Notes under the pieces: generated by a model
Databases searched by the model: none
Seen by the model: only the letters and a program-made list of their open reading frames with translations
Told to the model about the DNA's origin: nothing
From: Candidatus Uhrbacteria bacterium
GTDB lineage: Bacteria > Patescibacteriota > Patescibacteriia > 2-12-FULL-60-25
DNA: 64,000 nucleotides
Reading direction: 5' to 3'
NCBI GenBank assembly: GCA_021413945.1
Contig: JAIOPK010000006.1
Location: forward strand, 499,636 to 563,635
Made by a program: the position numbers and the translations under genes
Part shown: one piece after another, positions 8,642 through 15,750 of the stretch
Layout: the number at the start of each line of letters is the position of its first letter
Numbering within the stretch: position 1 is the first letter of the stretch

Positions 8642-10213
8642 TTATTGAAGCTGTTCTTTCTTCTCCTTCATGAACGCGGACCATTCCTCGAGCAGGTTCA
8701 AGAAGATCTTGAATGGAGCCTCGATAATGAAATCAAAGAAGAAGATGAAGACATTGAACCGTGAAAGGGTCTCAGAAAGCAAGCGGCCAACGCGCAAAAC
8801 GGGCAACGAGAAGAAATCGGCGATGATGGTGCCGATATTGTCGGGACGCTCGACGGCGACGAACTCGCGGGAGGAAATGCGCAGGCGGAAGGCAAAGAAG
8901 CTCACCACGCACAAGAAGAAGATGAAGATCACCGAGCTCACCCAGGTGAATTGCAGGGCCATGAGGAAGAGATACACGAAACCGAAGCTCACGAGGAAGG
9001 TAAACAAGTAGGCAAATGTAAACAGCAAAGTTCCGAGCCATCCGCGCTTGCGTGCGATACGGACTTCACGGCCCTTGGGACCTTCCGGCGAAAGCAGTTC
9101 GTCGACACCGCGCTTGATGCGTTCGATGTTTTCCTTTGCCGGAGGACGGATGAGGACGCCCACGAAAAGCATGAGCACCGGCGGGAAGAATACGTTAATC
9201 GCAAGAGGGATCTGGTGGATGATGCCATAGATCAGACGTTCTGCCGGCACCTCGAGGATCAGCGCAATCAGCATCTTGGTAATAAAAAGGTAGATGATCG
9301 CGCGGATGGTGCCGCGGCGTAGCTTCGTCTTGGAATCCTTAATGCGGCGGTCAGCGATGCGCTCGACGGCGGCGTGGAGTTTTACGGGATCGGCAAGAAG
9401 CGCCGCGGCTTTGGGCGGATCTTCATGCAAGGCGGCGCGCAGAATGTTTAACGAAATCGACCACGGCTTAACGGCCGAAAGAAACTTGCTCGACAAGCGA
9501 TGCATTAAGACGTCGCGGACGCGCTTTTCCGTTTCAACCATGGTGAGCGCCATTTCCGTCGGCGAGTCGGTCCAATTTTCCGGCTTCATCCATTCCGCTT
9601 GAAACGCGCGGACGAGCTTGAAGCCGACCATTTCATCGTCGGCCTTCTCGAGCAAGCGATGACAGGCGACGTACACCTGAAGACGGCGATCCGTATCGTC
9701 GAGAAGATTGTCGCGGACGGTGATGCGCTCGCAGAGTTGCTCGAACAAAAAGTTCACGAAGGCTTTGGACTCGGAGTGGTCATCGAGTAATTCCTCGAGC
9801 TCGGCGGAAATAATGCCGAGCAGCCATTCTGCATAGGCCTCGGAACCGGCATTCACGCGGCGACAAGCAAGATATTTTTTGATGACGATGCCGACCTTCT
9901 CCCCCATCTCCTCATGCACCTGACCATTGGGAAGATAGCGCGCGGCGATAAGCTCGCGAATCAAATGACCGCCGATGATGGTCGGATCGCTCTCAAGGGC
10001 GAGCTGGCGTTTGAGGATGCGGTTGATGGCGGCTTTGCGCAGCAAGTGGTCGTCTTTGTAGTCGACGGCATTGCGGATGCGCTCGTATAAAACGGAAAAA
10101 CGGCTGACCGCCGCATGCACGTTCACGCGAGAAGACTCCGGGACTTCCGGAGGGGTAATCGGTTGTACGGCTTTGGCCAAAACCGAGGTTTTGGCAGGGG
10201 CGTAATCGGCCAT
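8642..10213 (-). CDS. Large unknown membrane protein, probably CPR-specific
   Basis: 523 residues from ATG 10213 (MADYAPAKTS). The track start six codons upstream lies inside the predicted -10 box, so it is probably not used. The first ~290 residues are soluble and helical (RFSVLYERIRNAVDYKDDHLLRKAAINRILKRQL; ADRRIKDSKTKLRRG). The second half has about five hydrophobic segments (AIIYLFITKMLIALILEV, INVFFPPVLMLFVGVLI, LLFTFAYLFTFLVSFGFVYLFLMAL, VIFIFFLCVVSFFAF, and an amphipathic FNVFIFFFDFIIEAPFKIF). I do not recognise a characterised family. It is monocistronic or first in the TVP38-tgt operon. Confidence 0.75.
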   Translation of the reverse strand: MADYAPAKTSVLAKAVQPITPPEVPESSRVNVHAAVSRFSVLYERIRNAVDYKDDHLLRKAAINRILKRQLALESDPTIIGGHLIRELIAARYLPNGQVHEEMGEKVGIVIKKYLACRRVNAGSEAYAEWLLGIISAELEELLDDHSESKAFVNFLFEQLCERITVRDNLLDDTDRRLQVYVACHRLLEKADDEMVGFKLVRAFQAEWMKPENWTDSPTEMALTMVETEKRVRDVLMHRLSSKFLSAVKPWSISLNILRAALHEDPPKAAALLADPVKLHAAVERIADRRIKDSKTKLRRGTIRAIIYLFITKMLIALILEVPAERLIYGIIHQIPLAINVFFPPVLMLFVGVLIRPPAKENIERIKRGVDELLSPEGPKGREVRIARKRGWLGTLLFTFAYLFTFLVSFGFVYLFLMALQFTWVSSVIFIFFLCVVSFFAFRLRISSREFVAVERPDNIGTIIADFFSLPVLRVGRLLSETLSRFNVFIFFFDFIIEAPFKIFLNLLEEWSAFMKEKKEQLQ

Positions 10214-10226
10214 AGAAGCGTTAGTG

Positions 10227-10255
10227 AACATACCTTAAAATAGGCTTTTTGTCCA
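10227..10255 (-). promoter_or_regulatory. Sigma-70-type promoter for the large membrane protein
   Basis: On the minus strand TGGACA (one mismatch from TTGACA, 10255-10250) is followed after exactly 17 bases by TATGTT (10232-10227). The predicted transcription start is only a few bases before the ATG at 10213, which implies a very short leader. Confidence 0.55.
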
Positions 10256-10306
10256 GACGCCGCTGGTAGGATTTTATAAAAAGATTCGATAAGCTAGCCA
10301 AGGAAA

Positions 10307-11098
10307 CTAAAGCGATGTCGCAGAAGTCCACCGTCCATTGAAGCTACTGATAAGTGTCTTCCGAATATCCTTCCCGAACTGGTCCGGTATCATAACAATC
10401 AAGGATTCTTTGCTTCCAATATCCATGAGACCGTGACCGATAATCAGAAACCGATCCGATGAAAGAATGTAACGGTCGTGGAAATCTCTCGTGGTCGTCA
10501 AGAATAGTTCAACTTTTGTTCCATACTGTTTCTTGAATTGTGACACTGCGGTAGCAAGTGCTGATTTTTTTTCCCGGGAACCTGGCTGTCGTGTGAGGAA
10601 CCTGATTTTCTTGTGGTGCTTCGCGAATTCTTCCAATACGTCAAGGGTATTGACCCCATAGTAGGGGTCGCAAATAAGCAGCTCACCCTTTGGAATCGAC
10701 CTAACAAGCTGACGCAGATTTTGCTGAGCTTCCCTCGGTCGCTTCGGATCAATGCAAACAACATTCAAGAGCCCGTCTTTGCGGAGACTCTTCAAATGAT
10801 TCTCAGCAGAATTACTAATCTTCACGCCCGCGTCGCTTTTACTTTTGATAATTTTCGTGCCTATCGCGGGAGCAATGGCCTTCTTGAGACTGTTCAGCTT
10901 GATAGGAATATCAAAATAGCCAACGAGAATATTCTCGATCTGATCGTAGGTCAGGTATTCAATATCGAAATGATGCTTACTCACATAGAGACACCACAAA
11001 GCCAGACCGAGAAGTTTCTTTACCGGAAGATCATATATAGATGGCACATCCGCCTGCTTCTCGTTCACCTCCCTCCACTTTCTCTTTTCAACAGACAT
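10307..11098 (-). CDS. PLD-like (MIT-C-type) fold protein, last gene of a four-gene accessory operon
   Basis: 263 residues from ATG 11098, two codons inside a GTG start that would overlap the previous stop. The C-terminal half reads GELLICDPYYGVNTLDVLEEFAKHHKKIRFLTRQ... then TTRDFHDRYILSSDRFLIIGHGLMDIGSKES (His about residue 207). DPYYG, HDRY and the following GxG/GSKES are the core of phospholipase-D-like domains of the type found in MIT-C domains and phage-defence proteins; the canonical HxKxxxxD Lys is Arg here. The N-terminal ~120 residues look like a winged-helix region (DIEYLTYDQIENILVGYF...SLKKAI). Role unknown; nucleic-acid processing or sensing in defence is an inference from context. 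Confidence 0.65.
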   Translation of the reverse strand: MSVEKRKWREVNEKQADVPSIYDLPVKKLLGLALWCLYVSKHHFDIEYLTYDQIENILVGYFDIPIKLNSLKKAIAPAIGTKIIKSKSDAGVKISNSAENHLKSLRKDGLLNVVCIDPKRPREAQQNLRQLVRSIPKGELLICDPYYGVNTLDVLEEFAKHHKKIRFLTRQPGSREKKSALATAVSQFKKQYGTKVELFLTTTRDFHDRYILSSDRFLIIGHGLMDIGSKESLIVMIPDQFGKDIRKTLISSFNGRWTSATSL

Positions 11099-11100
11099 AG

Positions 11101-11526
11101 TCACGAGAAGATTTCATTCCACGCATCGCGTAGATGATAGGTGCCGTGTTTCTTAGAATCAATCCAGCCGCTGGTCTTTGCGGCAGTTGGATACTTGTCA
11201 TTGTATGCGTACCCTAAAAGCTCTTTGGCTTTCATTTTTCCCCAGAGTGGGGTGATAGTGCCGGTTTCGACGTCCGTCCCAGTCTTGCCCTTAGTAAGGT
11301 AGGCAAGAAGTAGCACGAACTTTTTCTGACCGTTCATATTGCGACCATAGGTCTTTACGAAATTCCGTGCATTAAGACTAAAGTCAACATTCGTGACTTT
11401 CGGAGCGGTTGGGATCGACATCTTCCGCGCAGTTGCTCTGGTAGCTGGCAACTCTAGCGCAGTGATGCAGCGGTTCACGATTCCTTGCGCCACTTTTAAT
11501 TGCGCGAGTATTTCTTCGTTCTTCAT
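11101..11526 (-). CDS. Unknown accessory-operon protein with a basic C-terminal domain
   Basis: 141 residues from ATG 11526 (MKNEEILAQLKVAQG), chosen because it follows the upstream gene's stop by seven bases; the track start would overlap it. A short N-terminal coiled helix is followed by a linker (TARKMSIPTAPKV) and a folded region NFVKTYGRNMNGQKKFVLLLAYLTKG...WGKMKAKELLGYAYNDKYPTAAKTSGWIDSKKHGTYHLRDAWNEIF. The GWID...HGTYHLRDAW ending resembles the wing of a winged-helix DNA-binding domain. No named family recognised. Two bases separate it from the PLD-like gene. Confidence 0.6.
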   Translation of the reverse strand: MKNEEILAQLKVAQGIVNRCITALELPATRATARKMSIPTAPKVTNVDFSLNARNFVKTYGRNMNGQKKFVLLLAYLTKGKTGTDVETGTITPLWGKMKAKELLGYAYNDKYPTAAKTSGWIDSKKHGTYHLRDAWNEIFS

Positions 11527-11533
11527 ACGCTTG

Positions 11534-11869
11534 CTATTTACGTTTCGCATAAATTCGTACTCCCCCTTCGATGGAGGAAATGAGTGGCCCTTTGCTGGCG
11601 CTTAGGCGGTTCAGCGCGTTGTGTATTACTTGGCGCCGGTATCCGATGTAGCCCATTCCCTTGAGTTCTGCCATCACTTGTGCGGCACTCCTCTGGCGTG
11701 TGAAAAAGCCTTTCGAGATCAATAGAAGAACTCCGCCCTTTGGGCCGGAGAATTCCCCTTCGCTAGCGATCTTCCGTGACGCGGTCTTCCTGGTTAGAAA
11801 AACAGCGCGTTCGAGCCGCACAATCCGTTTTAAAATATCATCGGTGACTTTTTTATTATTGTCCAACAT
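11534..11869 (-). CDS. Small winged-helix-like protein of the accessory operon
   Basis: 111 residues. The second half (KGFFTRQRSAAQVMAELKGMGYIGYRRQVIHNALNRLSASKGPLISSIEGGVRIYAKRK) aligns by eye with the C-terminus of the next gene upstream: G-FF, a helix ending in L...GY, a second helix with L.RL, then a hairpin ending in Y. That is the layout of a winged helix. The N-terminus is a charged helix (NNKKVTDDILKRIVRLERAVFL). Its start overlaps the upstream stop by 14 bases. Confidence 0.6.
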   Translation of the reverse strand: MLDNNKKVTDDILKRIVRLERAVFLTRKTASRKIASEGEFSGPKGGVLLLISKGFFTRQRSAAQVMAELKGMGYIGYRRQVIHNALNRLSASKGPLISSIEGGVRIYAKRK

Positions 11870-12230
11870 ATGTCCATCGGTTGCCCTCCCGGATCCGGCG
11901 TAGCTGACGCCTTTTTACAAGGCGGAGCAGCGTCGGGGAGAGGGTGGTTACTGGGTAATGATAGCCGTGTTCCTCAAGTGCTAGTTTTATTGCGCCAAGC
12001 TCTTTGGGCTTCTTAAAAAATCCACCGTCAGTTAGCTCTCCGATCAGGCTCCCGAGAGTAGGTCCGGACGAAGTCGTTCTGCTGCCCTGCTTAGTCTTAC
12101 CAGGGTTTTTTGTAACGGGTCCCGCTGGAATCGATCGGTCGAGGGCAGCCACGAGCTCAGCGACTTCCTTTGAAGTACCTTCAATGGTAATTATCGCCCC
12201 ACTTTTTGAAGTTATTTGTGCTTTTGCCAT
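11856..12230 (-). CDS. Small winged-helix-like protein, first gene of the accessory operon
   Basis: 124 residues. N-terminus MAKAQITSKSGAIITIEGTSKEVAELVAALDRSI looks like a small beta-alpha domain; a Gly/Ser/Thr/Pro linker follows; the C-terminal ~65 residues (DGGFFKKPKELGAIKLALEEHGYHYPVTTLSPTLLRLVKRRQLRRIREGNRWTYVGQ) form a probable winged helix with a basic recognition region. It is a probable DNA-binding regulator or sensor. It opens the operon of overlapping genes that ends with the PLD-like protein. Confidence 0.6.
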   Translation of the reverse strand: MAKAQITSKSGAIITIEGTSKEVAELVAALDRSIPAGPVTKNPGKTKQGSRTTSSGPTLGSLIGELTDGGFFKKPKELGAIKLALEEHGYHYPVTTLSPTLLRLVKRRQLRRIREGNRWTYVGQ

Positions 12231-12504
12231 ATGCAGTTATTCATTTATTCATTTTTTACAAGCCAAGAATAACTGAATAGCCTGTAGGGAGTCAACCCCC
12301 CTTTTTTTGGGTGCTCGGCGAGATCCTTTTTGACCTCGTCTATCCTTACCGCCAGTAGGAACAGAGTCTTATTCCGACTACCAATACTTCACCTTCTCTA
12401 ATAGCCTAAGTCCCTAGTGAGAACACGGTTTCCGAAGCCGTTACTTAGTCACCTGACAACCCATTTTGGTCGCTATGGCCGGAGCCCGTCATGAGTGACC
12501 GTTC
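12231..12504. other. 274-base intergenic region with structured repeats, no gene
   Basis: No coding frame is convincing. On the minus strand TTGACT followed by 17 bases and TTATTC is a weak promoter candidate for the accessory operon. Near its left end TGAGAACACGGT (12418-12429) pairs with ACCGTTCTCA (12499-12508), closing a ~90-base segment that contains further short stems, for example CGACC/GGGTTG around AAAAT. The type IIG stop lies inside the closing stem, so this may be its termination region or a small structured RNA. Confidence 0.4.
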
Positions 12505-15441
12505 TCAACCTCGAATTTCTTCCACGATTCGAACCTCCTCTTCCGTCAGTCCATAGAGTTCATACACCAACGCATCAATTTGTTTGTCGGTGGCCGTGAT
12601 TGCATTCTGGAGTGTGATTTTTCCCGATTCCGACGCTGACTCGTGAAGCTCACGCGTATGCGCTAGTCGTCGGTTGGCCAAGTCCACCATCTTCTCATAC
12701 ATAACTTTCTCCGCGGATTTCTTCAAATCAAGTTTCCGCACTGGAATTTGCTCCATATATTGGTAAATGAGGCGGTACCGAAACTCTCCAGCGCGTACGC
12801 CGAACGGGATACTGATGTTGCTAATCGCGAACCAGAACAACCTACTATTGAGAATTCCTAATAAATATTTGTCGCCCGTCCCGAGCGCGTAAATGGTGTT
12901 TGTCGGGTATATACCAGATTCGTCATAAGCGAAGCGTGGGTGCTTGCAGATGTCTGGATAAAGCAGTTTTGGCTGGTTAAAAGTTTCGTAGTAATCGCAC
13001 GGACGAAGTTCCCACCAGAAATCGCCTTGGTCTTGCCGTTCGCGGAGCGCTTTGGTGAACGGCTCAAGATGACTAACGATGGACGGATGTTCTTCACTCA
13101 GCCAAGCCCAAGCTTTAACTTCAGAGGCGCTTGCGCCTGCTTTGCCCATTTGCGAACGAGTCCAGCCAGCTGGCAAGACGATGAGCCACGAATCTGTTGG
13201 CTCGATGAAGTATTCCCGCACATCTTCGCCGCCACGACAGGGATGAATCAAGACCGCACTTGCTTCAGCTTTCGCAACGAGCCTGTCTCGCTGTTCGGTT
13301 GTGACGACGAAGGCTTCGTTCAAGCCGGTTTTGATTCCGTAGAATATCTTCTTGTTGACGTAGCTACCGAGTGGTTCGCCAGCTTTCACGATTTTGGCAA
13401 ACGTCTTCAGTTGCGCTCCGCTTCGCAATGACCACGCATCGCGATTGAACTGCTTTACTGACGCAAAGAAATCCGTCTTGCTCATCTCGGCTAGCACGCT
13501 ATCCGTTTCTAGGGTTCTCACCTTGCTGATTTCCACTTGATCGGATTGCTTTTCTTTCGCCAGCACCGGAATACAAACGTAGGTGTCCTTGGCATCGGCA
13601 AACACGGCCAAGCCCCCGAAATCCACGATGCGAATAAGCGCTGCGTGTTTGAGCAAAGTTTCACGCAGGGCTTCGGCATACGTTGCCCGCAGAAAGCTGC
13701 TGGAAACGATGATGCTGTAACGTCCGCCGGGACGAATCAACTTCACACCCTTTTCCATGAAGTAGGTGAATAGGTCGCCCGTGCCTGAATAGGATTCGTA
13801 ATGCTTTTCGAAATAGTCTTTGGATTCCTTCAGAGATTCTTGCCTGAGATATGGCGGGTTGCCAATAACCGCGTCGAAACCTCCAGACTTTATAATGGAC
13901 TCGAACTGAACTGCCCAATCGAATGCGTGAACGCGCACAAGGTCCTCAGGTTTCTCCGAAAAATCGGAAGCGATGAGTGAGTTGCCGCACTTAATATTGT
14001 CTCCCAAACGCGGAAGCATTCGATCGTTAAAAAGACTCTGCTGTTCTGGTGAGCGTAGCGCCTCCAACATCAGAGACAACTTCGCTAGCTCAACCGCCTG
14101 TCGATCAAGGTCGACGCCATAGATGTGCGCCGTAAGCACACGTTTTCTTTCTTCAAGCGTCAGTTGCCATTGCCCTGCTGGGTCTCGATAAACCTTTTTC
14201 GCTTTCTCATGCTTCTTCGCATCATCGGCGACATACCAATCCCGATACCAATCTGCTAGGAATTTGTACGCCCCGAGCAAGAATGAGCCTGATCCGCAGG
14301 CCGGATCGACTATTGAGAGCTTCTCTATCTGTTTCGGAGTCTTCCCCTCAACCAGCTTCCCTACCGTGTTCTGAACGATGTATTCAACAATATACGTCGG
14401 AGTGTAATAGATGCCACCCGCCTTGCGGACTTCAGGCTTCAATTCCACCTTCGCATGACCGCCCTCGGTCAGGCGTATGACTTTACCAAGAAACTGTTCA
14501 TAGACCTGCCCAAGAATTTCCGCTGGAATGGCATCAAACTTGTATGGGCTTTTCGGGAAATAGAGTTCGGAAATGACATCCTTCAAAACCTTATCATCGA
14601 TTTTAAGATCCGCAATCGAGGCGACCTCGAAAAGATCAGAGTCGTAGCGCTGCTCCGCCTTCTTAAAAAGTTTATAAAGCTTTGCATAATTATCCTCCCC
14701 TTCTATCACCCCTCTCAAGTCCCCCTCATTCGCGATTCCGCGATCCTCGCAAATACGGAGAAACAAAATGCGTCCGATTGTATCCTGAACAATACGGTTT
14801 AAGCGTTCTTCTGAAACCTCGTTGCGGTTGGCAATGTTATGGGCCAACAAATTCCTCCATTTGGAAATATCTTCGAGCAGTTCGCCATCAACGGTCTGCT
14901 GGGCGCGCTTCTTTGTCAGCTTCTCTAAAGATCCTCCAAGGACCTTCTCGCGAGAAAATAAATCCACGATCTCGTCCCACCTGTCAACATATTCATCGAA
15001 CTTTATGCAGTCGATACGAGCAATCCGAGAGGTATCTCCATTCTTTGGCCTTACTGACGTGTCGTAAATTGCGAACTCTTCAAAATCCGTCAGAATACTC
15101 CGCACCGTCTTTGCGCTCCACCCATATCCACGTAACTGGAGGGCAGCGTCCTGATTGCTACAGATATTCAATGAAGGCTTTTTAGCCTCAACGAAGAACC
15201 TAATCTTCTTATCCAAGTAGAAACCGAAATCCGGAGCTTTTCCGTGAACGAGCTTCTCGTAATGAACATCACGGTCTGCCCCCTTTGCCAGCTTGTTCTC
15301 CATATCCCAACCCAAAACCTCAAAAAACGGGTTGAGAAACTCAGTCCTTAGCTGTTCCTCGTTATACTCGCTGGATTGGTAGTAATCGAAGTGGAGTTTG
15401 AACTTATCTACAAGCTCCACGATACGTTGCGGTGCGGGCAT
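12505..15441 (-). CDS. Type IIG restriction-modification enzyme (N6-adenine methylase fused to nuclease)
   Basis: 978 residues. Order of domains: an N-terminal PD-(D/E)XK nuclease (P70-D71 and E85-A-K87 in APDFGFYLDKKIRFFVEAKKP), a helical connector, an adenine methyltransferase with motif I DPACGSGSF (379-387) and motif IV NPPY (528-531), and a C-terminal TaqI/Eco57I-like target-recognition domain (LRPCDYYETFNQPKLLYPDICKHPRFAYDESG). One polypeptide therefore cuts and methylates, with recognition shared by both activities; the target site cannot be read from the sequence. Its neighbours (the four-gene cassette) and the adjacent tRNAs make this a defence-type accessory block. Confidence 0.92.
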   Translation of the reverse strand: MPAPQRIVELVDKFKLHFDYYQSSEYNEEQLRTEFLNPFFEVLGWDMENKLAKGADRDVHYEKLVHGKAPDFGFYLDKKIRFFVEAKKPSLNICSNQDAALQLRGYGWSAKTVRSILTDFEEFAIYDTSVRPKNGDTSRIARIDCIKFDEYVDRWDEIVDLFSREKVLGGSLEKLTKKRAQQTVDGELLEDISKWRNLLAHNIANRNEVSEERLNRIVQDTIGRILFLRICEDRGIANEGDLRGVIEGEDNYAKLYKLFKKAEQRYDSDLFEVASIADLKIDDKVLKDVISELYFPKSPYKFDAIPAEILGQVYEQFLGKVIRLTEGGHAKVELKPEVRKAGGIYYTPTYIVEYIVQNTVGKLVEGKTPKQIEKLSIVDPACGSGSFLLGAYKFLADWYRDWYVADDAKKHEKAKKVYRDPAGQWQLTLEERKRVLTAHIYGVDLDRQAVELAKLSLMLEALRSPEQQSLFNDRMLPRLGDNIKCGNSLIASDFSEKPEDLVRVHAFDWAVQFESIIKSGGFDAVIGNPPYLRQESLKESKDYFEKHYESYSGTGDLFTYFMEKGVKLIRPGGRYSIIVSSSFLRATYAEALRETLLKHAALIRIVDFGGLAVFADAKDTYVCIPVLAKEKQSDQVEISKVRTLETDSVLAEMSKTDFFASVKQFNRDAWSLRSGAQLKTFAKIVKAGEPLGSYVNKKIFYGIKTGLNEAFVVTTEQRDRLVAKAEASAVLIHPCRGGEDVREYFIEPTDSWLIVLPAGWTRSQMGKAGASASEVKAWAWLSEEHPSIVSHLEPFTKALRERQDQGDFWWELRPCDYYETFNQPKLLYPDICKHPRFAYDESGIYPTNTIYALGTGDKYLLGILNSRLFWFAISNISIPFGVRAGEFRYRLIYQYMEQIPVRKLDLKKSAEKVMYEKMVDLANRRLAHTRELHESASESGKITLQNAITATDKQIDALVYELYGLTEEEVRIVEEIRG

Positions 15442-15468
15442 ACGGCCAGCTTAGCAGGATAACGCGGA

Positions 15469-15504
15469 ACGTAAAAATCCCTGCTTTCGCGGGGATTTTT
15501 ACGT
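15469..15504. terminator. Intrinsic terminator after tRNA-Val
   Basis: ACGTAAAAATCCC (15469-15481) and GGGATTTTTACGT (15492-15504) are perfect complements around TGCTTTCGCG. Read on the minus strand the stem starts at the CCA end of tRNA-Val and ends with a T-rich arm, so it should terminate the tRNA transcript before the type IIG gene. Confidence 0.8.
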
Positions 15505-15580
15505 GGTGGACGCTGTAGGATTCGAACCTACGACCCTCTCGGTGTAAACGAGATGCTCTAACCAACTGAGCTAAGCGTCC
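15504..15580 (-). tRNA. tRNA-Val (anticodon UAC)
   Basis: Minus strand GGACGCT TA GCTC AGTTGGTTA GAGC A TCTCG TTTACAC CGAGA folds as a full cloverleaf: 7-bp acceptor GGACGCT/AGCGTCC, D-arm, anticodon stem TCTCG/CGAGA with loop TTTACAC (anticodon TAC), T-arm GTAGG/CCTAC and an encoded CCA end. Confidence 0.95.
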
Positions 15581-15600
15581 CGATACATTTTCAGAATACG

Positions 15601-15687
15601 TGGTGCGGCGAGAGAGATTTGAACTCTCATAACCTTGCGGTTGCTACCACCTCAAGGTAGTGCGTCTACCAATTTCGCCATCGCCGC
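15601..15687 (-). tRNA. tRNA-Leu (anticodon GAG)
   Basis: Minus strand starts GCGGCGA TG GCG AAATTGGTAGA CGC; anticodon stem CTACC/GGTAG with loop TTGAGGT gives anticodon GAG. The long variable arm (CAACCGCAAGGTT) is typical of class II tRNA-Leu; acceptor GCGGCGA/TCGCCGC; CCA encoded. It lies 20 bases upstream of tRNA-Val and is probably cotranscribed. Confidence 0.95.
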
Positions 15688-15750
15688 CCCACATATTCTC
15701 AAAGCTTGCGCGGAAAACGTTATCAAAACTTACTTAGATTGGCAAGCGCT

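Noticed and set aside
12280-12500. Integron attC site
   Set aside because: Inverted repeats are present but the RYYYAAC/GTTRRRY core sites are missing.
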